From assembly GCF_001940525.2 (NCBI RefSeq), contig NZ_CP019437.1, positions 3,846,682 through 3,910,681 on the forward strand: a stretch of 64,000 bases of DNA. The letters run 5' to 3'. Below are positions 55,812-64,000 of this stretch, one piece after another (position 1 is the first letter of the stretch; each line of letters begins with the position of its first letter). The stretch is from Thioclava nitratireducens. GTDB lineage: Bacteria > Pseudomonadota > Alphaproteobacteria > Rhodobacterales > Rhodobacteraceae. The position numbers were made by a program, and so were the translations under genes. Under the pieces are notes generated by a model, which saw nothing but the letters and a program-made list of their open reading frames with translations, had not been told where the DNA came from and did not search any database.

Positions 55812-56150
55812 TTATGCACGCCGCTCGAAATCCGCACTACCGCGGCGAATAGGCTGCGGACGCCCTTCTCGGTCATAGGAATCGAAGCCTTTCGCCGCCG
55901 CCACAATTACCTCGAGACGGGCCTGCGCAGCGCGCACTCCTTCCAGAGCAGAGGCCAGCAGCACCTGATTCTCGCGAGCAAGCGCCTGAATCTGCTCGAC
56001 CCTGCCGCGATCAGGCTTCGTCAGCGCGGCCATCGCGCGCTCCTTTCGGTCGCTCAAGGCAATGAGGTCGGAGAACTCCGCCGACCGGATTGCTTCTCGT
56101 TCGAGGCGCAGTAGCGAGATGAGCTCTTCCGCGGCATTCGTTTCAGGCAT
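55812..56150 (-). CDS. small FlgN-like flagellar protein
   Basis: A 112-residue helical protein, MPETNAAEELISLLRLEREAIRSAEFSDLIALSDRKERAMAAL, with coiled-coil-like heptads. Position and size fit a FlgN-type export chaperone for hook-associated proteins, which is inference from context and pattern. The ATG at 56150 follows GGAGGACAGG, and its start overlaps the stop of the rod-binding gene upstream by eight bases, so the two are coupled. Confidence 0.72.
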   Translation of the reverse strand: MPETNAAEELISLLRLEREAIRSAEFSDLIALSDRKERAMAALTKPDRGRVEQIQALARENQVLLASALEGVRAAQARLEVIVAAAKGFDSYDREGRPQPIRRGSADFERRA

Positions 56151-56427
56151 CCTGTCCTCCGTTCTTGAGCGATTCGAAGATGACTTCGGCAAGGCCGATC
56201 CCCCCCGCGTCGACCATGGCCTTCGACTGTTCGGCTCTTAAGAAAGATGCGAATTGCGCTTCCCCGATGCCGCCGCCGAAAGCGCCGTCGTCAGCCTGCA
56301 GTCCGGCCTCTTTCAACATTTCCGAAAGGAAACCAGCTTCGAGCGCCTTGGCTTTCGCGAAAAGTTTGGCGTCTTGCGGCGAAAGGACCGGGGCACGCGG
56401 CCCTGGTGACATGGTCGGGCGAAGCAT
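56143..56427 (-). CDS. FlgJ N-terminal-like rod-binding protein
   Basis: A 94-residue protein equivalent to the N-terminal rod-binding part of FlgJ without a muramidase domain: LFAKAKALEAGFLSEMLKEAG, GAFGGGIGEAQFASFLRAEQSKAMVDAGGIGLAEVIFESL. It should cap or guide rod assembly in the periplasm. The ATG at 56427 follows GGAGAG; a longer upstream reading lacks support. It diverges from fliK across a spacer with a CtrA-like site. Confidence 0.85.
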   Translation of the reverse strand: MLRPTMSPGPRAPVLSPQDAKLFAKAKALEAGFLSEMLKEAGLQADDGAFGGGIGEAQFASFLRAEQSKAMVDAGGIGLAEVIFESLKNGGQDA

Positions 56428-56473
56428 CGAACTCTCCAAGTGCGGATAATTTTCTGCACTCTGCCAGTCGGGC

Positions 56474-56488
56474 GTAAAGAATCGGTAA
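56474..56488. promoter_or_regulatory. CtrA-like site between the rod-binding gene and fliK
   Basis: GTAA-N7-GTAA, each half one base off TTAA-N7-TTAA. It lies between the two divergent flagellar genes, 46 bases from the rod-binding start and 48 from fliK. Confidence 0.35.
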
Positions 56489-56536
56489 GTTCCTGCCGCG
56501 ATAGTGGTTTCGACACAGACAGAGGTCGTGAGGACC

Positions 56537-58636
56537 ATGATTCCCTTTCCGATGCCAGAAATACCGAAAGGCTTGGGCAGCCAAATCAAGTCAGCGACCG
56601 TCAATACCCGGGCGGATGAAGCGCCGAGCGGGGATTTCGCGCTCGTGGCCGAGGCAGCGGCGCCTACTACCGACGAAGCTCGTAATACGGGCGCGGCCGC
56701 ATCAAAGGAGAGCGGCGCAGGATCAGAGGACGATCAGTCCGCGCATGAGGAGAGAGAGGGTGCCGTTCTCCGCGCATCGGTTTCAAATGACTTGTCTGAG
56801 GTCATCGTGCTGCTTGGACGGCAGAAATCCCATCGCCAACTGCAGTCTGCTTCCACGGTCGAACGAAACCAGGTCAAAGGGACCGATATCGTGAAGCCCA
56901 CGGAGAAGAACGTTGCCGCGAGAGACGGCGACGCGCGCCCTCGAGGGAGAAAGAACGGCGCCGAGACAGACAAGTCCAGCGAAACGCACCCGACAAAAGC
57001 CGCAGCAAAAGTCGCTGAGACTACCTCCGGCAACATGATGACTTCTGCTCCAGTTTCGAGCGGAGTCACGATGCAACCACATATCGAGCCCAAAAGAAAC
57101 GACTCCAGACAGGATGGGCTGGCACCACGATCACTGTCGAACCGAAAGCCACTCGCGGTGCCGAGCGACGCGCGAGAACAAAGAACTGCCAATTCCGGGC
57201 AAACATCAGCGGTGTCCTTGCCGGCAAGAACCGGTGCGTCTGCTTCCGATAGTGTGGTCGTTCACAGTGCCGAGCATGCCCCGAAAGCAACCTTCGACGT
57301 GAACGAGTCGCTCGCCCCCGCCCCCGAGAATGAGCAGCCAGTAGCTGAGCATGTTGCATCAAAGCGTCACAGGAAAAGGGACACGGGAGGCACAAAGCCT
57401 CTCCGTCCCCGTGCCTCGCCGGAAACTTTGCCCGCGGAGACCGAGGAGACGGCGCGGTCCGCGCACGCGCCTCCTGCAGAAGCCGGAACTCAGGCGCCAT
57501 CTCAATCCGCAGAGTCGTTTTTTCAGGGGCGGAGTAACACCGCAGCGAAACCGAACGGGGAAGCGATCCGGGCTGTAATCCGCCATGGGCCAGAGGCAGC
57601 GCCGGCGCAAGCATCCCCGAACAGAGGCGACCACGAAGCCGCGACGCCGGTTTTCACGTCAAAACCGGCCACAAGCACCGAGGCAGCCGACGCTATCCCT
57701 CCAAGCGCGGGAGCTGCGGGGATCGCAGTGCGGCGGAGCGCATCCTTGGAAACGGTCGAAACGGTCGCTGTGTCCGCAAAAGTAGTGCAGAGCGGGAAAG
57801 CATCAGACCCTCACTACGCTTTGGCGGCCAAAGCTCCGCCAGTCGACGCAGAAATTGCGCGGGCCTCTACCCGCTGGCAGCCGCCGCCACAACCACAGTT
57901 CAACACAGCGCGCCTTTTCAGCACACCAAGCGATACGTCCAAGAATGACAAAGCCGAGGCGCGCGAACCTTCGGTCCGGGTGGATCGTGATATTCTACCC
58001 ATAGACGTTGCGGCCCATGCCCCGACTGCTCGCATGAGCCATGCTCAGGCTATCTATCTGGGGACAGCTGCGCTTCGGGCGGCGCAGGGGGACACGGAGA
58101 GGTCCCAGTTGCCCAGAGCGCGGTTCAGTACGGCTGAGACGCCCGAAACCTCAGCCGCGCACAGCGCACCACTGGCTGCGGGGACAGGCGGGGCGGCGCC
58201 GACAAGTTCAGCGCCGCAGCCCGCCCCGGCTTCTATCGCGCAGTCAATAGCGCATCAAATTGGTATTTCACTGCAGTGGATGCCCGATCGGCCAGTGGAA
58301 ATTGCGCTTTCGCCGAAAGAATTGGGCCACGTGCGCATGATCCTCCATGCAAGCCAGCATGGCATGACGGTCGCGATACAGGCCGATCGCGCCGAAACAC
58401 TCGACCTCATGCGCCGCCATATCGATACTTTCGCGCGCGAAATACGCGACTTGGGTTACGGCACGCTCGATTTTCAGTTCAGCCAGCGCGAGGAGCGCCC
58501 CCAGCGGCGGCCCGATATATTCGACAGGTCAGGTACTGGCCCGGGCGTCGCCCACATTGAGACGCCGATTGACCCCAATCCGCGCCCCGCCACCCGCCTA
58601 GCCCCACACAAAGGCGGGCTCGACCTGCGCATGTAG
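56537..58636 (+). CDS. fliK: flagellar hook-length control protein FliK
   Basis: Molecular ruler and export-specificity switch for the hook. The 699-residue product has a long low-complexity Ser/Ala/Glu/Thr/Pro-rich ruler region (about 20-590), with composition and codon use unlike the neighbours, and a conserved Flg_hook C-terminus (ISLQWMPDRPVEIALSPKELGHVRMILHASQHGMTVAIQADRAE). The ATG at 56537 (MIPFPMPEIPKG) is preceded by GAGG; 11 more residues are possible. flgD follows nine bases after its stop. Confidence 0.92.
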   Translation: MIPFPMPEIPKGLGSQIKSATVNTRADEAPSGDFALVAEAAAPTTDEARNTGAAASKESGAGSEDDQSAHEEREGAVLRASVSNDLSEVIVLLGRQKSHRQLQSASTVERNQVKGTDIVKPTEKNVAARDGDARPRGRKNGAETDKSSETHPTKAAAKVAETTSGNMMTSAPVSSGVTMQPHIEPKRNDSRQDGLAPRSLSNRKPLAVPSDAREQRTANSGQTSAVSLPARTGASASDSVVVHSAEHAPKATFDVNESLAPAPENEQPVAEHVASKRHRKRDTGGTKPLRPRASPETLPAETEETARSAHAPPAEAGTQAPSQSAESFFQGRSNTAAKPNGEAIRAVIRHGPEAAPAQASPNRGDHEAATPVFTSKPATSTEAADAIPPSAGAAGIAVRRSASLETVETVAVSAKVVQSGKASDPHYALAAKAPPVDAEIARASTRWQPPPQPQFNTARLFSTPSDTSKNDKAEAREPSVRVDRDILPIDVAAHAPTARMSHAQAIYLGTAALRAAQGDTERSQLPRARFSTAETPETSAAHSAPLAAGTGGAAPTSSAPQPAPASIAQSIAHQIGISLQWMPDRPVEIALSPKELGHVRMILHASQHGMTVAIQADRAETLDLMRRHIDTFAREIRDLGYGTLDFQFSQREERPQRRPDIFDRSGTGPGVAHIETPIDPNPRPATRLAPHKGGLDLRM

Positions 58637-58645
58637 GAGATCATC

Positions 58646-59329
58646 ATGACCACCACCACTTCCCCCGTAACCCCGACGAACCCCAACGTCGCCGCCACGG
58701 CCGCAGCGAACAGTGGCGATGCAAAAGCCCCCTCGGCGCTCAGTTCGGATTTCGAAACCTTCCTGACGATGCTCACCGCCCAGATGAAAAATCAGGATCC
58801 GCTCAATCCGATCGAAAGCGCCGATTTCGCGGTGCAACTCGCGACATTCTCCAGCGTCGAGCAACAGGTAAAGACCAACGATCTGCTGATCGCTCTGTCA
58901 GGCCAGATTGGACTTGGCGGTTTGAGCGAACTGGCGAGCTGGGTCGGAATGCAGGCCCGCGCGGAAGCACCGAGTTACTTCGACGGCTCGACGCCGATCG
59001 ACCTTGCGCCCGCGGCGCAATCGGGGGCCGACGCAGCCGTTCTGGTGATCACGGATTCGACCGAGGAACAGGTCGCGAAGAAGCTGATTTCGCCTACGCT
59101 CGAAAGCTATGCGTGGGACGGAACCAACGAGGCGGGCCAATCGCTAGGGGCTGGGCAATACCGCTTCTCGCTGCAAAGCTACGCGGCGGGCAATCTGATC
59201 GGCACCGATCCGGTCGCGGCCTATAGCCGGGTGGTCGAGGTGCAAGCAGGCGCTAACGGCGCGATGTTGACGCTCGAAGGCGGGGCCAAAGTTCCCGCCG
59301 ATACGGTCAGCGCGCTGCGGGAGGGTTAA
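58646..59329 (+). CDS. flgD: flagellar hook assembly protein FlgD
   Basis: Scaffold cap at the tip of the growing hook. The 227-residue product has an unstructured Thr/Ala-rich N-terminus, the FlgD core FETFLTMLTAQMKNQDPLNPIESADFAVQLATFSSVEQQVKTNDLL, and a C-terminal Ig-like domain (YAWDGTNEAGQSLGAGQYRF). It follows fliK directly. Its stop overlaps the ubiB stop by four bases (convergent). Confidence 0.95.
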   Translation: MTTTTSPVTPTNPNVAATAAANSGDAKAPSALSSDFETFLTMLTAQMKNQDPLNPIESADFAVQLATFSSVEQQVKTNDLLIALSGQIGLGGLSELASWVGMQARAEAPSYFDGSTPIDLAPAAQSGADAAVLVITDSTEEQVAKKLISPTLESYAWDGTNEAGQSLGAGQYRFSLQSYAAGNLIGTDPVAAYSRVVEVQAGANGAMLTLEGGAKVPADTVSALREG

Positions 59330-60855
59330 AGCAGCTCGCCCAGGACGACGCCAAGCAGCAGAAGGGCCGTCCCAGCTGAGATCAGTGCCGCGTAGCGCCA
59401 GCGGGTCACCGTCACCGGGGGCGGTGTCGGTTCGGTCTGCTTGCGGATCGCCGCCTTCACGAGGTCAGGAAGTTGCGGCCCGAAGCGACCCAGAACCTGC
59501 ACCGTCTTGCGCAGATCATTCGCGATGGCACGCGGACCGAGGCTTTCGCGAATGTATTTCTCCACGACCGGCTTCGCGACTTCCCACATGTTGATGGACG
59601 GGTGGAGCGAACGCGCCACGCCTTCAACAACGACCATCGTGCGCTGCAGCAGGATCAACTGCGTCTGGGTCTGCATCCCGAAGCGCTCCGTCACCTCGAA
59701 GAGATAGGCCAAAAGCCGCGCCATCGAGATATGGGCGGCGTCCATCCCGAAGATCGGCTCGCCCACGGCGCGCAGCGCCAGCGCGAACTCGTCGACATCG
59801 CGATCGGCGGGGACGTAACCAGCCTCGAAATGCACCTCGGCCACACGCTTGTAGTCGCGCTGGATGAAGCCCATGAGTATCTCGGCATAGACCCGGCGGG
59901 TATATTCGTCGATCTGCCCCATGATCCCGAAATCATAGGCGAGGATATCCCCGTTCCCAGCCACCTTGAGATTGCCGTGATGCATGTCGGCATGGAAAAA
60001 CCCGTCGCGCAGCGCATGGCTAAGGAACAGTTGCAACACGCGCTCGCCGATGGCGGCCACGTCATGTCCCGCATCGCGCAGGCCCGTCGGGTCGCCCATC
60101 GGCAGACCTTCCGCCCAGTCAAGCACCATCACCCGCTTGGCCGAGAGGTTCCAGACCGGCTGTGGCACTAGGAAGCCCGCATCACCTACGGTATTGGCGC
60201 CGAATTGCGAAGCCGAAGCCGCCTCCAGACGCAGATCCAACTCGCCCAGAACCACGGATTCGAAGTGTTTGATTACCTCGCTCGGGCGCAAGCGCCGCGA
60301 CGCGGGCGAAATCCGCTCGATCATCGCGGCGGCGAAATGGAAGGCGTCGAGATCGCGACGGAAAGCGCGCTCGATCCCCGGGCGCAATACCTTCACCGCG
60401 ACCCGTTCACCCGTGTCGGCACGGCGCGCGGAATGGACCTGCGCGATCGAAGCGGCGGCGACGGGCTCGGAAAAATCGATGAACAGCTGATCGGCGGGCG
60501 CGCCCAGTTCGTCTTCGACCATACGCTTGGCGATCGAGGTCTCGAAGGGCGGCAGCTTGTCCTGCAGCACGCGCAGCTGATCGGCCAATTCGGCGCCGAC
60601 CACGTCCGGCCGCGTCGAGAGGACCTGACCGAACTTGATATAGGCCGGGCCCAGCGCGGTGATCGCGCGCGTGACCGGCGGTAGCTCCGGATCGCCCTTG
60701 TAGCCAAGCCACGCGAAGGGCGCGCTGATCGCATAGGCCACGGCGCGCAGCCGCGGCGGCGCATCCATCGCCTCAAGCGCCTGATGCATCGCACCCGTGC
60801 GGATGAAGGTCGCGCCCGTCCGGATCAGGCGCCAGATGTTGTGGGGTCCGCGCAT
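59326..60855 (-). CDS. ubiB: ubiquinone biosynthesis protein UbiB (ABC1/ADCK family)
   Basis: Atypical kinase-like ATPase required for ubiquinone biosynthesis. The 509-residue product has the KxGQ motif in ALGPAYIKFGQVLSTRPD, an Ala-rich nucleotide loop (PVAAASIAQVHSA), VAVKVLRPG (ATP-site Lys), FHADMHHGNLKVAGNGDILAYDFGIMG (catalytic Asp and metal Asp) and two C-terminal membrane segments (WRYAALISAGTALLLLGVVLGELL). It follows ubiE by three bases, forming the ubiE-ubiB unit. Confidence 0.97.
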   Translation of the reverse strand: MRGPHNIWRLIRTGATFIRTGAMHQALEAMDAPPRLRAVAYAISAPFAWLGYKGDPELPPVTRAITALGPAYIKFGQVLSTRPDVVGAELADQLRVLQDKLPPFETSIAKRMVEDELGAPADQLFIDFSEPVAAASIAQVHSARRADTGERVAVKVLRPGIERAFRRDLDAFHFAAAMIERISPASRRLRPSEVIKHFESVVLGELDLRLEAASASQFGANTVGDAGFLVPQPVWNLSAKRVMVLDWAEGLPMGDPTGLRDAGHDVAAIGERVLQLFLSHALRDGFFHADMHHGNLKVAGNGDILAYDFGIMGQIDEYTRRVYAEILMGFIQRDYKRVAEVHFEAGYVPADRDVDEFALALRAVGEPIFGMDAAHISMARLLAYLFEVTERFGMQTQTQLILLQRTMVVVEGVARSLHPSINMWEVAKPVVEKYIRESLGPRAIANDLRKTVQVLGRFGPQLPDLVKAAIRKQTEPTPPPVTVTRWRYAALISAGTALLLLGVVLGELL

Positions 60856-60858
60856 CGG

Positions 60859-61611
60859 TTAAAGTTTCCAACCCGAGTGCAGCGCCGCGATTCCCATCGA
60901 CAGATTCCGGTAGGAGACATTGTCGAACCCGGCTTCACGGATCATCTGCGCGAAGGTCTCCTGCGAGGGGAACTTGCGGATCGATTCCACCAGGTACTGG
61001 TAGCTGTCGCGGTCATTCGCGACGATTTCGCCCATCTTCGGGATCACGTTGAAGGAATAGAGATCATAGGCCTTCTGCATCAGTTCATTCGGGATCTGGC
61101 TGAACTCCAACACCATGATCCGTCCACCAGGCTTGAGCACCCGGTAGGCCTCCGAAAGCGCATCCGCGATCCGCGTCACGTTCCGGATGCCGAAAGAGAT
61201 CGTGTAGACGTCGAAGGAATTATCCGCGAAGGGCAGCGCCATCGCGTCGCCGACCACCCAGTCGAGACTGTCGGCCATGCTTTCGGCCTCGGCGCGCTTG
61301 CGGCCCTCGATCAGCATCGATTCGGTCATGTCACAGACCGTCGCGTGGCCCGAGCCTGCGCGTTTCAAGAAGCGGAAGGACACGTCGCCGGTCCCGCCCG
61401 CCACGTCGAGCAATTTTTGACCCGGTCGCGGCGCGAGCCAATCCATCATCGCGTCCTTCCAGACGCGGTGGATGCCCATGCTCATCAGGTCGTTCATGAT
61501 GTCGTATTTCGATGCCACTCGCGAAAACACGCCGTGAACCATGCCTGCCTTGGCATCTTCGTCCACGGTCTGAAAACCGAAATGCGTGGTCTTTGATTGC
61601 TCTGCGCTCAT
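60859..61611 (-). CDS. ubiE: ubiquinone/menaquinone biosynthesis C-methyltransferase UbiE
   Basis: SAM-dependent C-methylation in ubiquinone synthesis. The 250-residue product has the UbiE signature [20 protein letters not shown], the SAM motif [20 protein letters not shown] and [19 protein letters not shown] good promoter lies upstream at 61643-61670. ubiB follows almost immediately. mutM diverges on the other strand. Confidence 0.98.
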   Translation of the reverse strand: MSAEQSKTTHFGFQTVDEDAKAGMVHGVFSRVASKYDIMNDLMSMGIHRVWKDAMMDWLAPRPGQKLLDVAGGTGDVSFRFLKRAGSGHATVCDMTESMLIEGRKRAEAESMADSLDWVVGDAMALPFADNSFDVYTISFGIRNVTRIADALSEAYRVLKPGGRIMVLEFSQIPNELMQKAYDLYSFNVIPKMGEIVANDRDSYQYLVESIRKFPSQETFAQMIREAGFDNVSYRNLSMGIAALHSGWKL

Positions 61612-61642
61612 GGGCCCTTGCCGATCCTCATTTCACCCCCTT

Positions 61643-61670
61643 CTTATAGGGGCCCTTTGCCCCAAGACAA
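61643..61670 (-). promoter_or_regulatory. candidate promoter of ubiE-ubiB
   Basis: On the minus strand TTGTCT (61670-61665), a 16-base spacer, then TATAAG (61648-61643), a near-consensus -10. The start would fall about 25 bases before the ATG. Confidence 0.52.
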
Positions 61671-61687
61671 TGCGATGAGGAGGAACT

Positions 61688-62533
61688 ATGCCCGAATTGC
61701 CCGAGGTCGAGACGGTTCGTCGCGGGTTGGTCCCGGCCATGGAAGGCCATCGGATCGAGCGTGCCGAAGTCAATCGGCCCGACCTGCGCTGGCCCCTGCC
61801 CGAGCGGATGGCCGAGCGGTTGCAGGGGGCCCGCGTGGACCGTCTGCGGCGACGGTCGAAATACATCCTCGCGGATCTCGACAGCGGAGAAAGCCTGCTG
61901 ATCCACCTCGGGATGTCGGGCCGCATGCTGGTCTCGGGCGTGGCGCTTGGCGAGTTTCACCTCGAACATCCCGCGCCTGCGAAACACGATCACGTTGTTT
62001 TGCACATGGCGGGTGGCGGACGTGTGACCTTCAATGACGCGCGTCGCTTCGGGGCGATGGATCTGGTGCTGACCGAGCGCGAGCAGGCGCATTGGCTTTT
62101 GGCGGGCCTGGGCCCCGAGCCCTTCGGCAACGACTTCCACGAAGACTATCTGGTCGAGGCGCTCAAACGGCGCGCGACCCCGATCAAGTCTGCGCTGCTC
62201 GACCAGCATGTCGTGGCGGGTCTGGGCAACATCTATGTCTGCGAGGTGCTGCACCGGGCAGGTATCGACCCGCGCCGTCAGGCGAAGCGGATTTCGAACG
62301 CACGCATCGCCTCGCTGGTGCCGATCATCCGCGAGGTGCTGACCGAGGCGATCTCGGCGGGAGGGTCGTCTCTGCGCGACCATCGGCAAGCGGATGGGGA
62401 ACTGGGATATTTCCAGCACAGCTTCCATGTCTACGACCGCGAGGACGCGCCCTGTAGCACTTGCGGGACGCCGATCCGGCGCATCGTTCAATCCGGACGA
62501 TCCACCTTTTTCTGCCCGGCCTGCCAGAAATGA
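61688..62533 (+). CDS. mutM: formamidopyrimidine-DNA glycosylase
   Basis: Bifunctional glycosylase/AP lyase removing 8-oxoguanine. The 281-residue product starts [14 protein letters not shown], so Pro2 is the Schiff-base nucleophile and Glu3 the acid. Lys58 in RRRSKYIL, the helix-two-turn-helix region [19 protein letters not shown] and the C-terminal zinc finger [24 protein letters not shown] follow. GAGGAGG precedes the ATG. An enoyl-CoA hydratase and rpsT follow. Confidence 0.98.
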   Translation: MPELPEVETVRRGLVPAMEGHRIERAEVNRPDLRWPLPERMAERLQGARVDRLRRRSKYILADLDSGESLLIHLGMSGRMLVSGVALGEFHLEHPAPAKHDHVVLHMAGGGRVTFNDARRFGAMDLVLTEREQAHWLLAGLGPEPFGNDFHEDYLVEALKRRATPIKSALLDQHVVAGLGNIYVCEVLHRAGIDPRRQAKRISNARIASLVPIIREVLTEAISAGGSSLRDHRQADGELGYFQHSFHVYDREDAPCSTCGTPIRRIVQSGRSTFFCPACQK

Positions 62534-62620
62534 CGCAGCGCTCCGGCATCACAAGACGCTTGATCTGATTTGACGCTCTGCTAGGAGTCCCGTTCAGAGA
62601 CAAGGAAAGGCAAGACCGAA

Positions 62621-63397
62621 ATGGCCTACCAGACCCTGATCGTCGAGATCGAGGATTACGTTGCCCTGATCCGGCTCAACCGCCCCGACGCACTGAACGC
62701 CCTGAACTCGCAATTGCTGGGGGAACTGGCCGAGGCGCTGAAATCGGCGGAAGAGAATGACAAGGTGCGTTGCATCGTCATCACCGGTTCGGAAAAGGCC
62801 TTCGCGGCTGGCGCAGACATCAAGGAAATGTCGGAAAAGAGCTTCGTGGACATGTTCACGAGCGACTTCTTCGGCAAGGAAGCGGATGCCATCAACCGCA
62901 TCCGCAAACCGATCATCGCTGCAGTGGCGGGCTACGCGCTCGGCGGCGGTTGCGAATTGGCGATGATGTGCGATTTCATCATCTGCGCGGAGAACGCCAA
63001 GTTCGGCCAGCCCGAGATCAATCTCGGCGTGATCGCCGGGATCGGCGGCACCCAGCGCCTGACGCGCTTTGTGGGCAAGTCCAAGGCGATGGACATGCAC
63101 CTCACGGGCCGCTTCATGGATGCCGGCGAGGCTGAACGGTCGGGACTTGTCAGCCGGGTCGTCCCGAATGCCAAGCTGATCCCCGAGACTATGGCTGCGG
63201 CGCAGAAGATCGCCGAGAAGTCGATGCTTGCGACTCGCGCCGCGAAAGAAGCGGTGAACCGCTCCTACGAGACGACGATGAACGAAGGCATCCTGTTCGA
63301 GCGTCGTCTGTTCCACGGGCTCTTCGCCACCGACGACCAGAAAGAGGGCATGGCTGCCTTCCTCGAAAAGCGCGAGCCTCAATTCCGCGACAAGTGA
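62621..63397 (+). CDS. enoyl-CoA hydratase
   Basis: Hydrates 2-enoyl-CoA in fatty-acid oxidation; crotonase fold, 258 residues. Oxyanion-hole segment [10 protein letters not shown] (61-70) and the catalytic glutamates Glu112 (GGGCELAM) and Glu132 ([20 protein letters not shown]) are both in place, so hydratase activity rather than another crotonase reaction is likely. Chain specificity cannot be read. AAGGAAAGG lies upstream. A tetraloop terminator follows the gene. Confidence 0.95.
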   Translation: MAYQTLIVEIEDYVALIRLNRPDALNALNSQLLGELAEALKSAEENDKVRCIVITGSEKAFAAGADIKEMSEKSFVDMFTSDFFGKEADAINRIRKPIIAAVAGYALGGGCELAMMCDFIICAENAKFGQPEINLGVIAGIGGTQRLTRFVGKSKAMDMHLTGRFMDAGEAERSGLVSRVVPNAKLIPETMAAAQKIAEKSMLATRAAKEAVNRSYETTMNEGILFERRLFHGLFATDDQKEGMAAFLEKREPQFRDK

Positions 63398-63429
63398 GCC
63401 CTTTCGGGCCGCTCGCACGACACCAGATG

Positions 63430-63452
63430 GCGGGGCTTCGGCCCCGCTTTTC
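63430..63452 (+). terminator. rho-independent terminator of the enoyl-CoA hydratase gene
   Basis: GCGGGGC-TTCG-GCCCCGC, a stable stem with a TTCG tetraloop, followed by TTTTC. It lies 32 bases after the stop codon. Confidence 0.92.
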
Positions 63453-63551
63453 ATTATTCCCTTTCCCTTTTGCGCAATTTGCCTTATGAGGCCGCCTCAC
63501 ATGCGCGTGGAGCCCGCTTAGGCTAGAATCATCTAGGTTCGCTGGAGCCCG

Positions 63552-63587
63552 GGGTCTGTCGTGCGATTGAAAGATTTGAACAGACCC
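63552..63587 (+). promoter_or_regulatory. rpsT leader hairpin
   Basis: GGGTCTGT pairs perfectly with ACAGACCC around a 20-base loop (CGTGCGATTGAAAGATTTGA), ending 19 bases before the rpsT ATG. It is a candidate site for S20 autoregulation. Confidence 0.5.
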
Positions 63588-63606
63588 GGAAAGTGGGAAG
63601 ATACAC

Positions 63607-63873
63607 ATGGCTAACACGCCCCAGTCCAAGAAACGCGCCCGTCAGAACGAGCGCCGCCAAGACGTCAACAAAGCTCGTCGTTCGCGCATCCGTACCTTCA
63701 TCCGCAAAGTCGAAGAAGCGATCGCTTCGGGCGACTACGAAGCGGCAACCAACGCTCTGCGCGCTGCCCAGCCCGAGCTGGCTCGCGGCGTCACCAAGGG
63801 CGTTCTGCACAAGAACACCGCATCGCGCAAAGTCTCGCGCCTTGCGTCGCGCGTGAAGGCTCTCAACGCCTGA
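63607..63873 (+). CDS. rpsT: 30S ribosomal protein S20
   Basis: Primary-binding protein of the 30S subunit. It is 88 residues with the typical S20 start [30 protein letters not shown] and end [22 protein letters not shown]; the protein is rich in Lys/Arg helices. The leader has a hairpin and a GGGAAG ribosome site. A strong terminator follows. In Rhodobacterales dnaA commonly lies next, beyond this window. Confidence 0.98.
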   Translation: MANTPQSKKRARQNERRQDVNKARRSRIRTFIRKVEEAIASGDYEAATNALRAAQPELARGVTKGVLHKNTASRKVSRLASRVKALNA

Positions 63874-63922
63874 TCTGCGCCCCGGGGTCGAGCCGGCTCC
63901 GGAATACGCTGGATTCCTTGAG

Positions 63923-63960
63923 AAAAAACGCGTCCGCCTATTTGGTGGGCGCGTTTTTTC
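63923..63960 (+). terminator. rho-independent terminator of rpsT
   Basis: AAAAAACGCG pairs with CGCGTTTTTT, with an inner CCGCC/GGTGG stem. A T run follows, 50 bases past the rpsT stop. Confidence 0.9.
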
Positions 63961-63976
63961 TTGGACAATCAGTGCC

Positions 63977-63982
63977 TTGACA
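63977..63982 (+). promoter_or_regulatory. possible -35 box at the window's right edge
   Basis: TTGACA, a perfect -35 hexamer, 18 bases from the edge. A -10 at standard spacing would lie just outside the window, so this cannot be confirmed. Confidence 0.25.
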
Positions 63983-64000
63983 CGAAACTGTTGCAGTTTT

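Overview
The window is a GC-rich stretch of alphaproteobacterial chromosome, most likely from Rhodobacterales (Rhodobacter/Thioclava-like Paracoccaceae). This is inferred from the Rhodobacter-type porin, the FlbT/FlaF-regulated flagellin, the SDHAF4-like DUF1674 protein, IalB, the DUF3035, DUF3576 and DUF1217 proteins, the CenR-like regulator, and gene orders such as rsmB-heparinase-purH-lspA, leuS-lptE-holA and ubiB-ubiE / mutM-enoyl-CoA hydratase-rpsT. Coding density is very high, genes often overlap by ATGA, and I see no insertion sequence, prophage, tRNA, rRNA or CRISPR array.

Layout. 1-1.9 kb: a truncated aldehyde dehydrogenase diverging from a 1-Cys peroxiredoxin. 1.9-12.4 kb: the RNA/translation set rbfA, truB, rpsO and pnp on the minus strand, with an exported phosphodiester glycosidase, a DUF1643 protein, a membrane-anchored RTX-like protein, PutP, a Na+/H+ antiporter and a NYN/OST-HTH protein interspersed. 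12.4-26.2 kb: plus-strand housekeeping genes (dapB, rsmB, heparinase-like, purH, lspA, DUF3035 lipoprotein, an M16 protease pair, mutL, rmuC, DUF3775), with a small SDHAF4-like gene on minus. 26.3-31.4 kb: CenR-like regulator, GTP cyclohydrolase II, L,D-transpeptidase, YggS, porin and a DUF3576 lipoprotein. 31.6-36.8 kb: leuS-lptE-holA-flavoprotein. 36.9-39.7 kb: GST, MFS transporter and an epimerase. 39.8-43.1 kb: an AMP catabolic pair (adenine deaminase, AMP nucleosidase). 43.2-52.7 kb: HU, a DMT exporter, a lytic transglycosylase, dapD with a small unknown gene, a LOG protein, an amidoligase/glutamine-amidotransferase pair, rlmN, IalB and asparaginase. 52.7-59.3 kb: a flagellar block (DUF1217, flbT, flaF, flagellin, FlgN-like, FlgJ-like, fliK, flgD). 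59.3-64 kb: ubiB/ubiE, mutM, enoyl-CoA hydratase and rpsT.

The most interesting items are the translationally coupled amidoligase/GATase pair, a family of small dispersed intergenic elements (core AAATATCC with a GGGGGC/GCCCCC hairpin; one copy forms the C-terminus of an L,D-transpeptidase), and a structured flagellin 5' leader lying beside the gene for its likely translational regulator FlbT, with CtrA-like sites in the same block. Smaller ones are hairpins in the mutL and rpsT leaders, and palindromes upstream of putP, the RTX-like gene and the NYN gene. All calls rest on reading the sequence; no database search was run.
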